A DNA stretch of 64,000 nt from Anaeropeptidivorans aminofermentans (lineage in GTDB: Bacteria > Bacillota > Clostridia > Lachnospirales > UBA5962), in contig NZ_OW711693.1 in assembly GCF_940670685.1 (NCBI RefSeq), positions 1,674,001 through 1,738,000 of the forward strand. Reading direction: 5' to 3'. This document shows positions 34,555 through 42,873 of this stretch, piece after piece (within the stretch, counting starts at the first letter, position 1; each line of letters begins with the position of its first letter). The notes beneath the pieces were generated by a model, which saw only the letters and a list, made by a program, of their open reading frames with translations, had not been told where the DNA came from and searched no databases. A program made the position numbers and the translations under genes.

Positions 34555-35814
34555 TTAACCCTCCAATATTTTAATAGGTAGTTTAAGAGTGAATTTTGTA
34601 TGCCCGTCTGCACTCTCCATTTCCAGCTTTCCGCTGAAATTTTCTTCAACGATTTCTTTAACAATAGGGAGGCCAAGGCCTCTGTTTATTTCGCCGGTAT
34701 CCTCATTTATTTTATTTGAAAAGCCAGGGGTGAATATTCTATCTATATAATCTTCGTCTACACCGCCGCAGTCGTCCGCCACTGTTAAAATAAAAAATTC
34801 ACCATCAGATGTTTCTCTAAGCCAGATGTTTCCAGCCTCGTCTCCTGCAGCATCGATGGAATTTGAAATAAGATTATGGAGAACGGACATTAAATAATAA
34901 TGCTTCGTCGTATAGAAATTATGGTCATATTCAATAAAAAGCTTAATATTTTTATCAGAACCGGATATTAGGCTTTTATCAAGTATATTGCATATATCCT
35001 TAAATTCCATTCCTACGTTTAGATTTGTGTTTAATAAAGCCTTTTCTATACCCCTTGTAATTAGGATATACTCTTTTTTTACCTCGTGAATATCCTTTGC
35101 AATACCCATGGCGGTTTTGCCGTAAGCCTTTGCTTCGGGTATCTTTTCAAGCTCATTATAGAGGCTAAAGGCATCAGAAACTGTTCGCTCTATAAGAGCT
35201 GCGCTTTTTTTCAGCCAGAAAATTTCACTGTTTAAATTGCTGCTCATAATCAAAAGCTGCCGATAGCGAATTGCATCGTCTCTTTTTATAACCAGGATGC
35301 CATAGTGTTCAAGAGAGGCAAGGACAACAAGAGATAAAAGGGAACGAAGAATTGCAACAATAAAAAGGCCTAAAAGAACATGGGGCATAAAAGCATTAAA
35401 ATCAAGCCTTATGAAAAGCTCGGCAGTATTTGAGGCAATGTCTATAATGACAAGAGGAATAAAGTTTCTATATCTATTGCTATAATTGGCATGCTTTACG
35501 AAATAAAGCCTAAGGAGCAATCCATATACAATATAAAAAGCCATTTCAGGCACACAGTTAGCCAATACGCCGGAAACTGTCTGATATTCATATAAATATA
35601 AAAGTATCCTTAATATTACCACCCCTATGGAGGAAAAGAGGGCAGTGGTAAAAAGAGGAAAGCCTTTAGATAAAAAGCCGAAAATAGGAAGGAATATGAT
35701 GGCTACGGAAATTACAAAGTTAGGGGTAACAAGGTTGATGTTTATCATTGCAAAAATAACGATAAGAAAAGTACCCATAGCCGCTTTTTTTAAAACAGGT
35801 TTTAAATTTGTCAT
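34555..35814 (-). CDS. glnK: Sensor histidine kinase (GlnK-like)
   Basis: A 419-residue membrane sensor kinase. The N-terminal half is hydrophobic with several membrane segments. The dimerisation region carries a His in AKDIHEVKKEYI, the GlnK-type phospho-acceptor motif, and the ATPase has an N box (LHNLISNSIDAAG), G1 (VADDCGGVDEDYIDRIFTPG) and G2 (RGLGLPIVKEIVE). It overlaps nothing and is followed directly by its response regulator. In B. subtilis the homologous kinase senses glutamine; the ligand here is inferred. Confidence 0.87.
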   Translation of the reverse strand: MTNLKPVLKKAAMGTFLIVIFAMININLVTPNFVISVAIIFLPIFGFLSKGFPLFTTALFSSIGVVILRILLYLYEYQTVSGVLANCVPEMAFYIVYGLLLRLYFVKHANYSNRYRNFIPLVIIDIASNTAELFIRLDFNAFMPHVLLGLFIVAILRSLLSLVVLASLEHYGILVIKRDDAIRYRQLLIMSSNLNSEIFWLKKSAALIERTVSDAFSLYNELEKIPEAKAYGKTAMGIAKDIHEVKKEYILITRGIEKALLNTNLNVGMEFKDICNILDKSLISGSDKNIKLFIEYDHNFYTTKHYYLMSVLHNLISNSIDAAGDEAGNIWLRETSDGEFFILTVADDCGGVDEDYIDRIFTPGFSNKINEDTGEINRGLGLPIVKEIVEENFSGKLEMESADGHTKFTLKLPIKILEG

Positions 35815-36013
35815 ATGAATGCCTCTTTGGTATTTTAATTTTGAGATTTGAACACTTTACTGTAAATCGGCACAAAGGTTTTATAAACATGTTTTTCTAT
35901 AATATTTTACCATAGTTTTTGCCTTGTGCATAAATATATTATTAAAAGGATATTTTATTGATTCTCCATAAAAAATAGCAGCATAAAACGCTGCTATAGA
36001 ATAAGTATTTATG

Positions 36014-36151
36014 TATAATAAATTTCTTATAAAGAAGTAACAAAACCTATTCACTAGGGATTCAAAAACACAGGTTTCATTTGGAAACCGTATATTTTTG
36101 AACCCTCGTGAATATACGGTTTTGTTACTGTTTCACTTAAAACTTATTATA
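36014..36151. repeat. Dispersed repeat family B, copy 2
   Basis: TATAATAAATTTC at the left and AACTTATTATA at the right bound the element; interior blocks AGTAACAAAACCTATTCAC and GTGAATATACGGTTTTGTTA pair with each other. It ends two bases from the aldolase stop codon and may serve as its 3' end. The other part of the gap 35815-36013 shows nothing. Confidence 0.85.
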
Positions 36152-36153
36152 GA

Positions 36154-37050
36154 TTATAAAAGGCCTGCCTCTCCAAGTATTTTTTCAAGCTCTTTCTTAT
36201 CATTTTCTTTTATTTGAAGCATGGGTTTTCTTACATATCCCCCGTTAAATCCAAGAAGGTCACAGGCATACTTTAATCCTGCTATTCCGTATTTACCTGT
36301 TACTGCACTGTTAACAGGAAAGACTCTTTCATAAATCTCCTGGGATTTTTTATAATTTCCGGCGTCATATTCCTTTTGAATATTTACACATTCTTCAGGG
36401 CAGCAATTTACAAGAGCCATTACGGAAGCTTCTATGCCTAATGTAAGGGCAGGGTACCATGCGGAAGCTGTTCCCACCATTAAATTAAAATCATTGTCTC
36501 CTACGGCCCTTTTTAAATCTATAAGCTGAGGGATGCTTCCGGAGCTATCTTTCATTCCTATAATATTAGGGTGGCCGGCTAATGCAGAGACTGCTTTAGG
36601 CGAAATATTCACATGGGTAAATTTTGTTACATTGTAAATAAGAGCAGGTATTTCTATCTCATCGGCAACTTCTGTATAATACCCTATAAGAGCCTCATCA
36701 TTCATATTTGAGCCATAGTAGAAAGGGGTTACCAAGAGGGCGGCGTCTGCCCCTAATTGAGCGGCCTTATTTGTAAGCTTTATGGTTTCTTTTGTAGATT
36801 CGAGGGCTGTGCCTACAAGCACGGGGATTCCGTCTTTTTTATTTTCAACGGTAAGCCTTATAAGCTCAAGCTTTTCTTCTTCATTCAAATATACGGTTTC
36901 GCTGTTTGAACCGAGAACGAGGTATCCGCCCAAGTCGTAATTGTTCCATTTTTTTACATTGACGATATGTTTGTCATAGTCTACATCGCCATTTTCTTTA
37001 AACGGAGTTATCATAGGCGGGATTACGCCCTTAAGCTTAAAAAATGCCAT
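36154..37050 (-). CDS. DapA-family aldolase, resembling 4-hydroxy-2-oxoglutarate aldolase
   Basis: A 298-residue class I aldolase of the DapA/NAL superfamily. The Schiff-base Lys is in NIIGMKDSSGS; the Tyr is in LIYNVTKF. Compared with my memory of the family it looks closest to eukaryotic-type HOGA1: GSNSETVYL, ESTKETIKLTNKAAQLGADA and especially the C-terminal NSAVTGKYGIAGLKYACDLL. Dihydrodipicolinate synthases keep a YNVP.RT motif that is altered here. HOGA splits 4-hydroxy-2-oxoglutarate into pyruvate and glyoxylate. ATG 37050 follows AAAGGG; GTG 37059 is an alternative. It is divergent from the LysR gene. Confidence 0.82.
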   Translation of the reverse strand: MAFFKLKGVIPPMITPFKENGDVDYDKHIVNVKKWNNYDLGGYLVLGSNSETVYLNEEEKLELIRLTVENKKDGIPVLVGTALESTKETIKLTNKAAQLGADAALLVTPFYYGSNMNDEALIGYYTEVADEIEIPALIYNVTKFTHVNISPKAVSALAGHPNIIGMKDSSGSIPQLIDLKRAVGDNDFNLMVGTASAWYPALTLGIEASVMALVNCCPEECVNIQKEYDAGNYKKSQEIYERVFPVNSAVTGKYGIAGLKYACDLLGFNGGYVRKPMLQIKENDKKELEKILGEAGLL

Positions 37051-37250
37051 TGGTATCACCCTTTCATATTTATAAAATAAAATATCAAATACTTTGTATT
37101 TTGATATAAAAAATACGATTTATAAGAAAAAATATGTTTAAACTAAGCTCTTTATATAGAGTAATTATACATAATTACGTCATAGTTGACTATTAAAAAA
37201 AACCACTATATAATATCTAAATATTAAAACTTGTATTTTTAAACATAAAG

Positions 37251-37369
37251 TAATATAGCTTTAAGGCAGTAACAAAAACCTATTTTTCATAAATGGCTTC
37301 ATCTATAGAAGCGCTTAAATGAAGCCATTCAAAATATACGCTTTTTGTTACCCTATTTAAGGTATATTA
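37251..37369. repeat. Dispersed repeat family B (subtype II), copy 3
   Basis: Outer arms TAATATAGCTTTAA and GGTATATTA with an inner AGTAACAAAAA/TTTTTGTTAC pair and a long stem ATGGCTTCA..TGAAGCCAT. It directly abuts copy 4. The interior resembles copies at 49693 and 53651. Confidence 0.7.
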
Positions 37370-37370
37370 C

Positions 37371-37610
37371 TATAGTAAGTTTCTAATAAAGAAGCAACAA
37401 AGCTTTATTTATAAGAGTCTCAAAAATATGGATTTTCTTCAGAAACATAGCGGGCTGCCTTTATACAGCAGTAAGATAATGAGATTTTCAATAAATAAAA
37501 TCAAATAAAGGCAATTTCACAAAATGCGATTTCCTGTATTTCTTCTAAAACGCATTTTAAGTCTAATTGAAGATACGGTTTTGCTACTGTTTATTTTTAA
37601 ATTTACGATA
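37371..37610. repeat. Dispersed repeat family B, copy 4, with internal insertion
   Basis: TATAGTAAGTTTC (37371-) and AAATTTACGATA (to 37610) are the ends. Compared with copies 1 and 2 the middle carries about 100 extra bases (about 37449-37550), as if another small element had inserted. The two copies fill most of the 604-base gap between the aldolase and LysR genes. Confidence 0.7.
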
Positions 37611-37654
37611 GTATATTGGAGCTTGAATTTTTATTCGCAGAATTTATTTCGGGG

Positions 37655-38587
37655 GTGAGTTGTATCAATATTTTAGGCATAAAAACTTTTCTGGCAATCG
37701 TCGAGACAAATAGTCTTGCTAAGGCCGCGGAAAAGCTTTTTCTTTCTCAGTCTACCGTAAGCTACAGGCTTAATGAGCTGGAGCAGGAGCTGGGGATTCA
37801 GCTGATAATGAGAGAGCAGGGGAAAAGATTCATAACCCTTACAAGAGAAGGAGAGGAGTTTATAGCCATTGCCGAAAGATGGCTTTCTTTGGAAAGAGAT
37901 ACCGATGACTGGAAGAATAAAGGCCAAGATAATATGTATTTAAAGATAGGCTCGGTAGATAGCCTCAATTCTTATATTTTTCCGCCTCTTTTCAGAAGCA
38001 TTATATCAGGAGATAATCCCTTTACTATCAATGTAAGTTCTCATTGGACCTTTACGGTATATAATCTTTTAAAAAACTATGAGCTTGATTTGGGCCTTGT
38101 ACTGGGAATCATCAATTTTAGCGATATTTTAAGCTATCCTGTATTTCAGGAAAAGCTGGTGCTTGCAACATACGATTATTCCAGAAAATTCACCGGCAAA
38201 GAAGAAATAAGCCCCTGTACGCTTGACCCTGAAAATGAAATATACGTTAACTGGGGAACGGACTATGTAAGCTGGCATGATAAATGGTGGGACCCTACAA
38301 AAAGGAAAAACCTTGTCGTAGATACGGCTGGCCTTGTGATGCAGTTTTTAAAAATATCGGATTATTGGTCTATAGTACCTTTGTCTATAGGTTCATTCCT
38401 CCAAAAAAATGATAAGGACATAAAACTATTCGAGATTTCAGAGCCTAAGCCCAAAAGAATATGCTATTTAGTAAAGCACAGATACCCTAAATTAAGCAGT
38501 ACAAAGGCAATAGAAGTTTTTGAAGAGCAGCTGGATATTTTCATAAAAGGCTGCAGCTTTTTAAATACAAATACAGAAATAGAGTAA
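37655..38587 (+). CDS. LysR-family transcriptional regulator
   Basis: About 310 residues. The N-terminal winged helix is FLAIVETNSLAKAAEKLFLS followed by QSTVSYRLNELEQELG, standard for LysR. The C-terminal ligand-binding domain follows. The start is uncertain: GTG 37655, with a G-rich stretch just upstream, places the first helix as in relatives, while a TTG at 37616 would add 13 residues. It is divergent from the aldolase and upstream of the aminotransferase gene, so either or both may be its targets. Confidence 0.88.
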   Translation: MSCINILGIKTFLAIVETNSLAKAAEKLFLSQSTVSYRLNELEQELGIQLIMREQGKRFITLTREGEEFIAIAERWLSLERDTDDWKNKGQDNMYLKIGSVDSLNSYIFPPLFRSIISGDNPFTINVSSHWTFTVYNLLKNYELDLGLVLGIINFSDILSYPVFQEKLVLATYDYSRKFTGKEEISPCTLDPENEIYVNWGTDYVSWHDKWWDPTKRKNLVVDTAGLVMQFLKISDYWSIVPLSIGSFLQKNDKDIKLFEISEPKPKRICYLVKHRYPKLSSTKAIEVFEEQLDIFIKGCSFLNTNTEIE

Positions 38588-38763
38588 GTATCATTGTATA
38601 AATTTTAATATATCAATATTTTCAATATGTCGTTGAAGAATTTATCCCGGAGTGTTATACTCTTTCTTAGTAGAAATAGCGGGTAAGAAGTTTTGCTGCG
38701 CTATAAAAGTATGATTAAAGTATATAACTAATATTTAAAAAATCCATATATGGAGGTTTAGCT

Positions 38764-39915
38764 ATGAAAAATAAAAAAGTTGTAATGATTCCCGGGCCTA
38801 CGCCTGTAGTAAGAAGCATTCAGGATCAAATGGGCAGAGAAGTTGCAGCCTTCGGGGACCCCGAGTTTGTAAAGGATTTTAAAGAAGTTGTAGACGATTT
38901 AAACGAGCTTTTCAATAACAGAAACGGAAAGAACTTTGTAATTGCAGCTACAGGTACTTTCGGAATGGAAATGGCCATATCCAATACCTGTAAAAGAGGC
39001 GACAATGTTTTAATCGTGTCAAACGGATTTTTCGGGGATCGCTTTATTGAGATATGCAAGAGAAAAGGCCTTAACATAGACGTAATTTCTGCCCCCTGGG
39101 GAAGAGCCGTAAGCCCTGCAGAAGTAGACGAAGCTTTAGGCAAAAAAGAATACGCTGCTATGACAGTAACCCATGTTGATACATCTACAGGCGTATCCGC
39201 CCCTATAAAAGAAATAGGCGAGGTAATTAAAAAATATCCCAATACCATGTACATCGTAGACGGCGTTTGCTCAACGGCAGCAGAGCCTGAAGACATGGAA
39301 GGCATGAACATAGACGTTCTCTTTACAGGCTCTCAAAAGGCCTTTGGCGTAAGCCCCGGCCTTACGATGGTTTGGGCAAGCAAAAAAGCCCTTGAAAGAA
39401 GAGAAAGCTTAGGAGATATTCCTGAGTATTATGCAGACTTTGAAAAATGGCTACCGATTATGAACGATACAAGCAAATATTTTGCGACTCCTGCCATTAA
39501 TCTCGTTTGGGCGCTTAAAGAGTCTGTAAGAATTATCAAAGAAGAAGGCCTTGAAAACAGGTACCAAAGACATATAAAATACGGCAGAGCCGTACAAAAG
39601 GCCGTATCAAGCTTAGGCTTCGGAATACTTGCAGATGAAGATGTAAGAGCTACAACCTTAACCAATTTCTTATATTTTGACGATATTAACGATCAGGAAT
39701 TCAGAAGTGCCATGTTGGAAAACGGTGTGGTTGTGGCAGGTGCTTTAGCCGGATATGCCGGAAAGGCTTTCAGGCTTGGTCACATGGGTAATGCCGATGA
39801 AAACGACATGATTGTTGCAATTGCAATGATAGAAAAATCCCTTATGAAATTAGGAAAGCTTAAAACTGCTCCCGGTCACGGCGTAGGCGTATTTTTAAGT
39901 GAAATATCCAAATAA
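38764..39915 (+). CDS. Class V aminotransferase, alanine-glyoxylate aminotransferase type
   Basis: A 383-residue PLP enzyme. The opening MIPGPTPVVRSIQDQMG, the FVIAATGTFGMEMAI PLP-phosphate region, VDGVCSTAAEP with the Asp that pairs with the pyridine nitrogen, and the Schiff-base Lys in FTGSQKAFGVSPG identify the AGT/serine-pyruvate aminotransferase group. It may transaminate glyoxylate to glycine. TGGAGG precedes ATG 38764. Presence of a HOGA-like aldolase two genes away, whose product would be glyoxylate, supports this reading; the exact amino donor is unknown. Confidence 0.87.
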   Translation: MKNKKVVMIPGPTPVVRSIQDQMGREVAAFGDPEFVKDFKEVVDDLNELFNNRNGKNFVIAATGTFGMEMAISNTCKRGDNVLIVSNGFFGDRFIEICKRKGLNIDVISAPWGRAVSPAEVDEALGKKEYAAMTVTHVDTSTGVSAPIKEIGEVIKKYPNTMYIVDGVCSTAAEPEDMEGMNIDVLFTGSQKAFGVSPGLTMVWASKKALERRESLGDIPEYYADFEKWLPIMNDTSKYFATPAINLVWALKESVRIIKEEGLENRYQRHIKYGRAVQKAVSSLGFGILADEDVRATTLTNFLYFDDINDQEFRSAMLENGVVVAGALAGYAGKAFRLGHMGNADENDMIVAIAMIEKSLMKLGKLKTAPGHGVGVFLSEISK

Positions 39916-39933
39916 AGAAGAAATAAGTATACT

Positions 39934-39957
39934 AAGCTCCCTTCGGGAGCTTTTTTA
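39934..39957 (+). terminator. Terminator of the aminotransferase gene
   Basis: AAGCTCCC (39934-39941) pairs with GGGAGCTT (39945-39952), continuing into a T tract. Confidence 0.9.
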
Positions 39958-39972
39958 TATGCAAAAAAGGGC

Positions 39973-39996
39973 AAAAAAAAAAGACCCTTCGGTCAT
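39973..39996 (-). terminator. Terminator of the minus-strand HAD gene
   Basis: On the minus strand GACC, a four-base loop and GGTC are followed by nine T residues (complement of about 39973-39982). It is just beyond the HAD stop. Confidence 0.75.
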
Positions 39997-40001
39997 TCTT
40001 G

Positions 40002-40814
40002 TTAAATTGCTATTTTTTCAAGAAATGCAGCAACACCGTCTTCTTGATTGGTTAAGGTGATTTCATTTGCAGCTTTTTTTACGGATGCTAAAGCATTTCC
40101 CATCGCAACCTTATAGCCTGCAAATCTCAGCATAGAGAGGTCATTTTCATTATCGCCTATAGCCGCCACTTGTTCTCTCGGAATATTCAGCATTCTGCAA
40201 AGCCTTCTTAAGGCTATTCCTTTTGAAGCTTCGAGGCTGTTGAACTCAATATTATTTGCTCCTGAAGAATTTACGTTAATGTTTTTAAATAAATGCTTTG
40301 AGCTTAATACTCTATTCTGGTCTTCGCGGCTTCTAGAAAGCATGGCTATTTTTTGGATAGGCGGTTTATTTTTTAAAATGTATTCCTCCATCATTTCTAT
40401 GGCTTCCTTCTGGTCCTTTAAAATGTTGGGGATTTCTTTCTGGCTTTCACCATAAGGGTCGGGGGCATTCAGGCTTTTGTCGTCTGAGTGGGCGTATATA
40501 TAGCCGTTAAAGCTTTTGAGCCTTCTTATGGTATCTACAGCGGCATCTGCCGGAAGATATGCTTCGTGAATAATTTTTTTATTCTTATAATCTGTAAGCT
40601 GTGCTCCGTTTGATGTAATGCTGTAGTCAATTCCTTCGATTCCCAAAACCTCTTCTATAAGATTAAGAGAAGGCCGTCCTGTGGAAGGTACTATTATAAT
40701 CCCTCTTGATATTAAGCGTTTGATTGCTTCTTTGGTCCTTGGGGATATTGTTTTATCGTCCCTGAGGGTAGTTCCGTCCATGTCAATTGCAATAAGTTTT
40801 AAGTTTTTTATCAT
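40002..40814 (-). CDS. Cof-type HAD-IIB hydrolase
   Basis: A 270-residue haloacid-dehalogenase phosphatase of the Cof subfamily. The nucleophile motif is IAIDMDGTTLRDD, motif II is VPSTGRP and the last acidic motif is AAIGDNENDLSML. The substrate is probably a sugar phosphate or cofactor phosphate but is not set by sequence. AAAGGAG precedes ATG 40814. Confidence 0.92.
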   Translation of the reverse strand: MIKNLKLIAIDMDGTTLRDDKTISPRTKEAIKRLISRGIIIVPSTGRPSLNLIEEVLGIEGIDYSITSNGAQLTDYKNKKIIHEAYLPADAAVDTIRRLKSFNGYIYAHSDDKSLNAPDPYGESQKEIPNILKDQKEAIEMMEEYILKNKPPIQKIAMLSRSREDQNRVLSSKHLFKNINVNSSGANNIEFNSLEASKGIALRRLCRMLNIPREQVAAIGDNENDLSMLRFAGYKVAMGNALASVKKAANEITLTNQEDGVAAFLEKIAI

Positions 40815-41088
40815 TCAATCACTCCTTTTGATTTATATTTTTGTAATTTTATAATAACAGAAAACATCTTATTATTCAAGCGGTTTACACAAATTTAACA
40901 TATGTTTAACAGTGAAAACTATTAAAAGTTCTTAAAAGTATGTTAAAATAGTCTGAAAATTATTACATGCCTTAATGATGATTAAAATATGATTCATCTT
41001 AGGCTTAATAAATAAGCGCTTTATGTTTTTGCTGGCAGAAATAAGCTAAATAAGGTATACTAATTGTAAATGTGAAAAGAATAATTTA

Positions 41089-41261
41089 GGGCGTGTTTGA
41101 AAAATCAAAATCCTAGTCTATCTTGCCAGAAAGCCCAGCTGCGTCATTGAAAATCCGCAAGATAGCGTTGCTGTCTCTGTGATTTTCTCCTTTATAAAAT
41201 AATGAATAAACTTTAGTTTATTTATTATTTTTACTGGGTTACCTATTCTCAAACACCGCCC
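41089..41261. repeat. MITE-like element family D, copy 2
   Basis: GGGCGTGTTTGAAAA at the left and TTCTCAAACACCGCCC at the right are imperfect inverted repeats bounding 173 bases with no reading frame. The left half is similar to the element at 28868. ATAATT occurs next to both ends and could be a target duplication. The rest of the 520-base gap before the ppx gene shows no gene. Confidence 0.7.
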
Positions 41262-41334
41262 AGGGCATAATTATTTTTCTGAAGTACATATTAAACAGGT
41301 ATCTATGGACTTAGTAGAGAGGTGAGTAATTATT

Positions 41335-42873
41335 ATGGCCGAAAAGAAAAAGGAAAATATTGTGGCTATAATAGATATAGGCTCAAACGAGCTTAGACTT
41401 CGTATAGCTGAAAGAAGCAAGAGAGGAATAGGATTTATCGAAAGCCTTCAATATCCTTTGAATTTAGCAAAGGATACATTCAATAAAGGCAAAATTTCCT
41501 ATGATAAGGTAAATAAGGTCTGTGAGATTTTACTGGGGTTTCTTAAGGTTTGTGAGGATTACGGAGTAAGCTTTATAAAGGCGATAGCTACAACTGCCAT
41601 AAGAGAAGCCGTAAACAGGCCCTATATACTGGACCAGATAAAAATTAAAACAGGGCTGGATATTAGGCTAATTGATGATAATACGGAAAAGCTTTATATA
41701 TTTAAAATGATGAGCTATATAATGAACGAGGAACTTAAGGATTCCACCATGATGAGCTATACAGGCTCCGGCTCTGTGGGTGTTGCCTTCTGGGAAAACG
41801 GAAGCATTCCCATAATCCAGAATATCAGGGCAGGAAGCCTTAGGCTTTCGGAGATGTTTGAGGCCCTTTCGGAATATTCTTCTGAATATTACCTTGTTTT
41901 TGAAGAATTTCTTTCGGATTACATGTCCAGCATGGAAAACAAAGCCCCAGAAAACATTAAAAACTTTATTGCATCGGGAATAGAGCTTCCCATGATAGCA
42001 AAGCTTTGTGAAAGCGGCAAAGATGAAAACTTTTTCCATATAGAAAGAGAAAAATTCCTTAAATTTTATGATGAGATTAAATTCAAGCCCTTTGAAAGAA
42101 TCGCTAAGGATTACGGTATTCCTCAGGATAAGGCTTATATTCTTCTTGCGGAAATGAGTATTTATAAAAGCCTTATTAATTTTACAGATGCCAAGGAAAT
42201 ACATGTTCCCAATATATTTTTAGCAGAGGCTCTTGCTTTTGAAAGTCTTTATTCTGATGAGCTTTCAAAAATAGATAAGGAATTTAATAAAAATACCCTT
42301 ATGTCTGCCGAAAGAATAGCAGAACAATATGGCTCATCGGAAGCGCATTACAGCCTGGTGTCAAAGTTCTGCATGGAAATATTTGATAAGATGAAAAAAA
42401 TTCACGGCCTTGGCAAAAAAGACAAGCTTCTCCTTCAGACGGCCGCCATTGTTCATGACTGCGGAAAATATGTAAATATGCAGGATCATCACATACATTC
42501 TTATCATTTAATAAAAGGCTCTGAAATAGCGGGGCTTTCAAAGGACGAAATAGATATTGTGGCAAATATTGCTTTATATCATTCCCGTAATGTGCCTAAC
42601 ATGGAAGATGATAATTATAAAGGACTTAAAGAATCAAAAAAGGTCCTTGTTTCAAAGCTTGCGGCTGTTTTAAGGCTTGCAGATGCCATGGACAGAAGCA
42701 AAATGCAGAAGTTCACGGATATTTCCGTAAGAATTGAAGGCAATGAGCTTATTGTAAATGCCTCTACCGATAAGAACTGTGAGCTTGAGCAATGGGCTTT
42801 TGAGGATAAAGGCGTATTTTTTGAAGAGGTTTTCGGTATGCGTCCGGTTATGAGAATTCGGAAGGTGATATAA
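41335..42873 (+). CDS. ppx: Ppx/GppA-family phosphatase with HD domain
   Basis: A 512-residue protein. The N-terminal ASKHA-type domain opens with VAIIDIGSNELRLRIAE and includes TTAIREAVNRPYIL and SYTGSGSVGVAFW, as in exopolyphosphatase/guanosine pentaphosphatase. The C-terminal HD domain has AAIVHDCGKYVNMQDHHIHS. It may degrade polyphosphate or pppGpp. The stop overlaps the ppk start in a TAATG junction, so making and breaking of polyphosphate are translated together. AGAGAGGTG precedes ATG 41335. Confidence 0.9.
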   Translation: MAEKKKENIVAIIDIGSNELRLRIAERSKRGIGFIESLQYPLNLAKDTFNKGKISYDKVNKVCEILLGFLKVCEDYGVSFIKAIATTAIREAVNRPYILDQIKIKTGLDIRLIDDNTEKLYIFKMMSYIMNEELKDSTMMSYTGSGSVGVAFWENGSIPIIQNIRAGSLRLSEMFEALSEYSSEYYLVFEEFLSDYMSSMENKAPENIKNFIASGIELPMIAKLCESGKDENFFHIEREKFLKFYDEIKFKPFERIAKDYGIPQDKAYILLAEMSIYKSLINFTDAKEIHVPNIFLAEALAFESLYSDELSKIDKEFNKNTLMSAERIAEQYGSSEAHYSLVSKFCMEIFDKMKKIHGLGKKDKLLLQTAAIVHDCGKYVNMQDHHIHSYHLIKGSEIAGLSKDEIDIVANIALYHSRNVPNMEDDNYKGLKESKKVLVSKLAAVLRLADAMDRSKMQKFTDISVRIEGNELIVNASTDKNCELEQWAFEDKGVFFEEVFGMRPVMRIRKVI

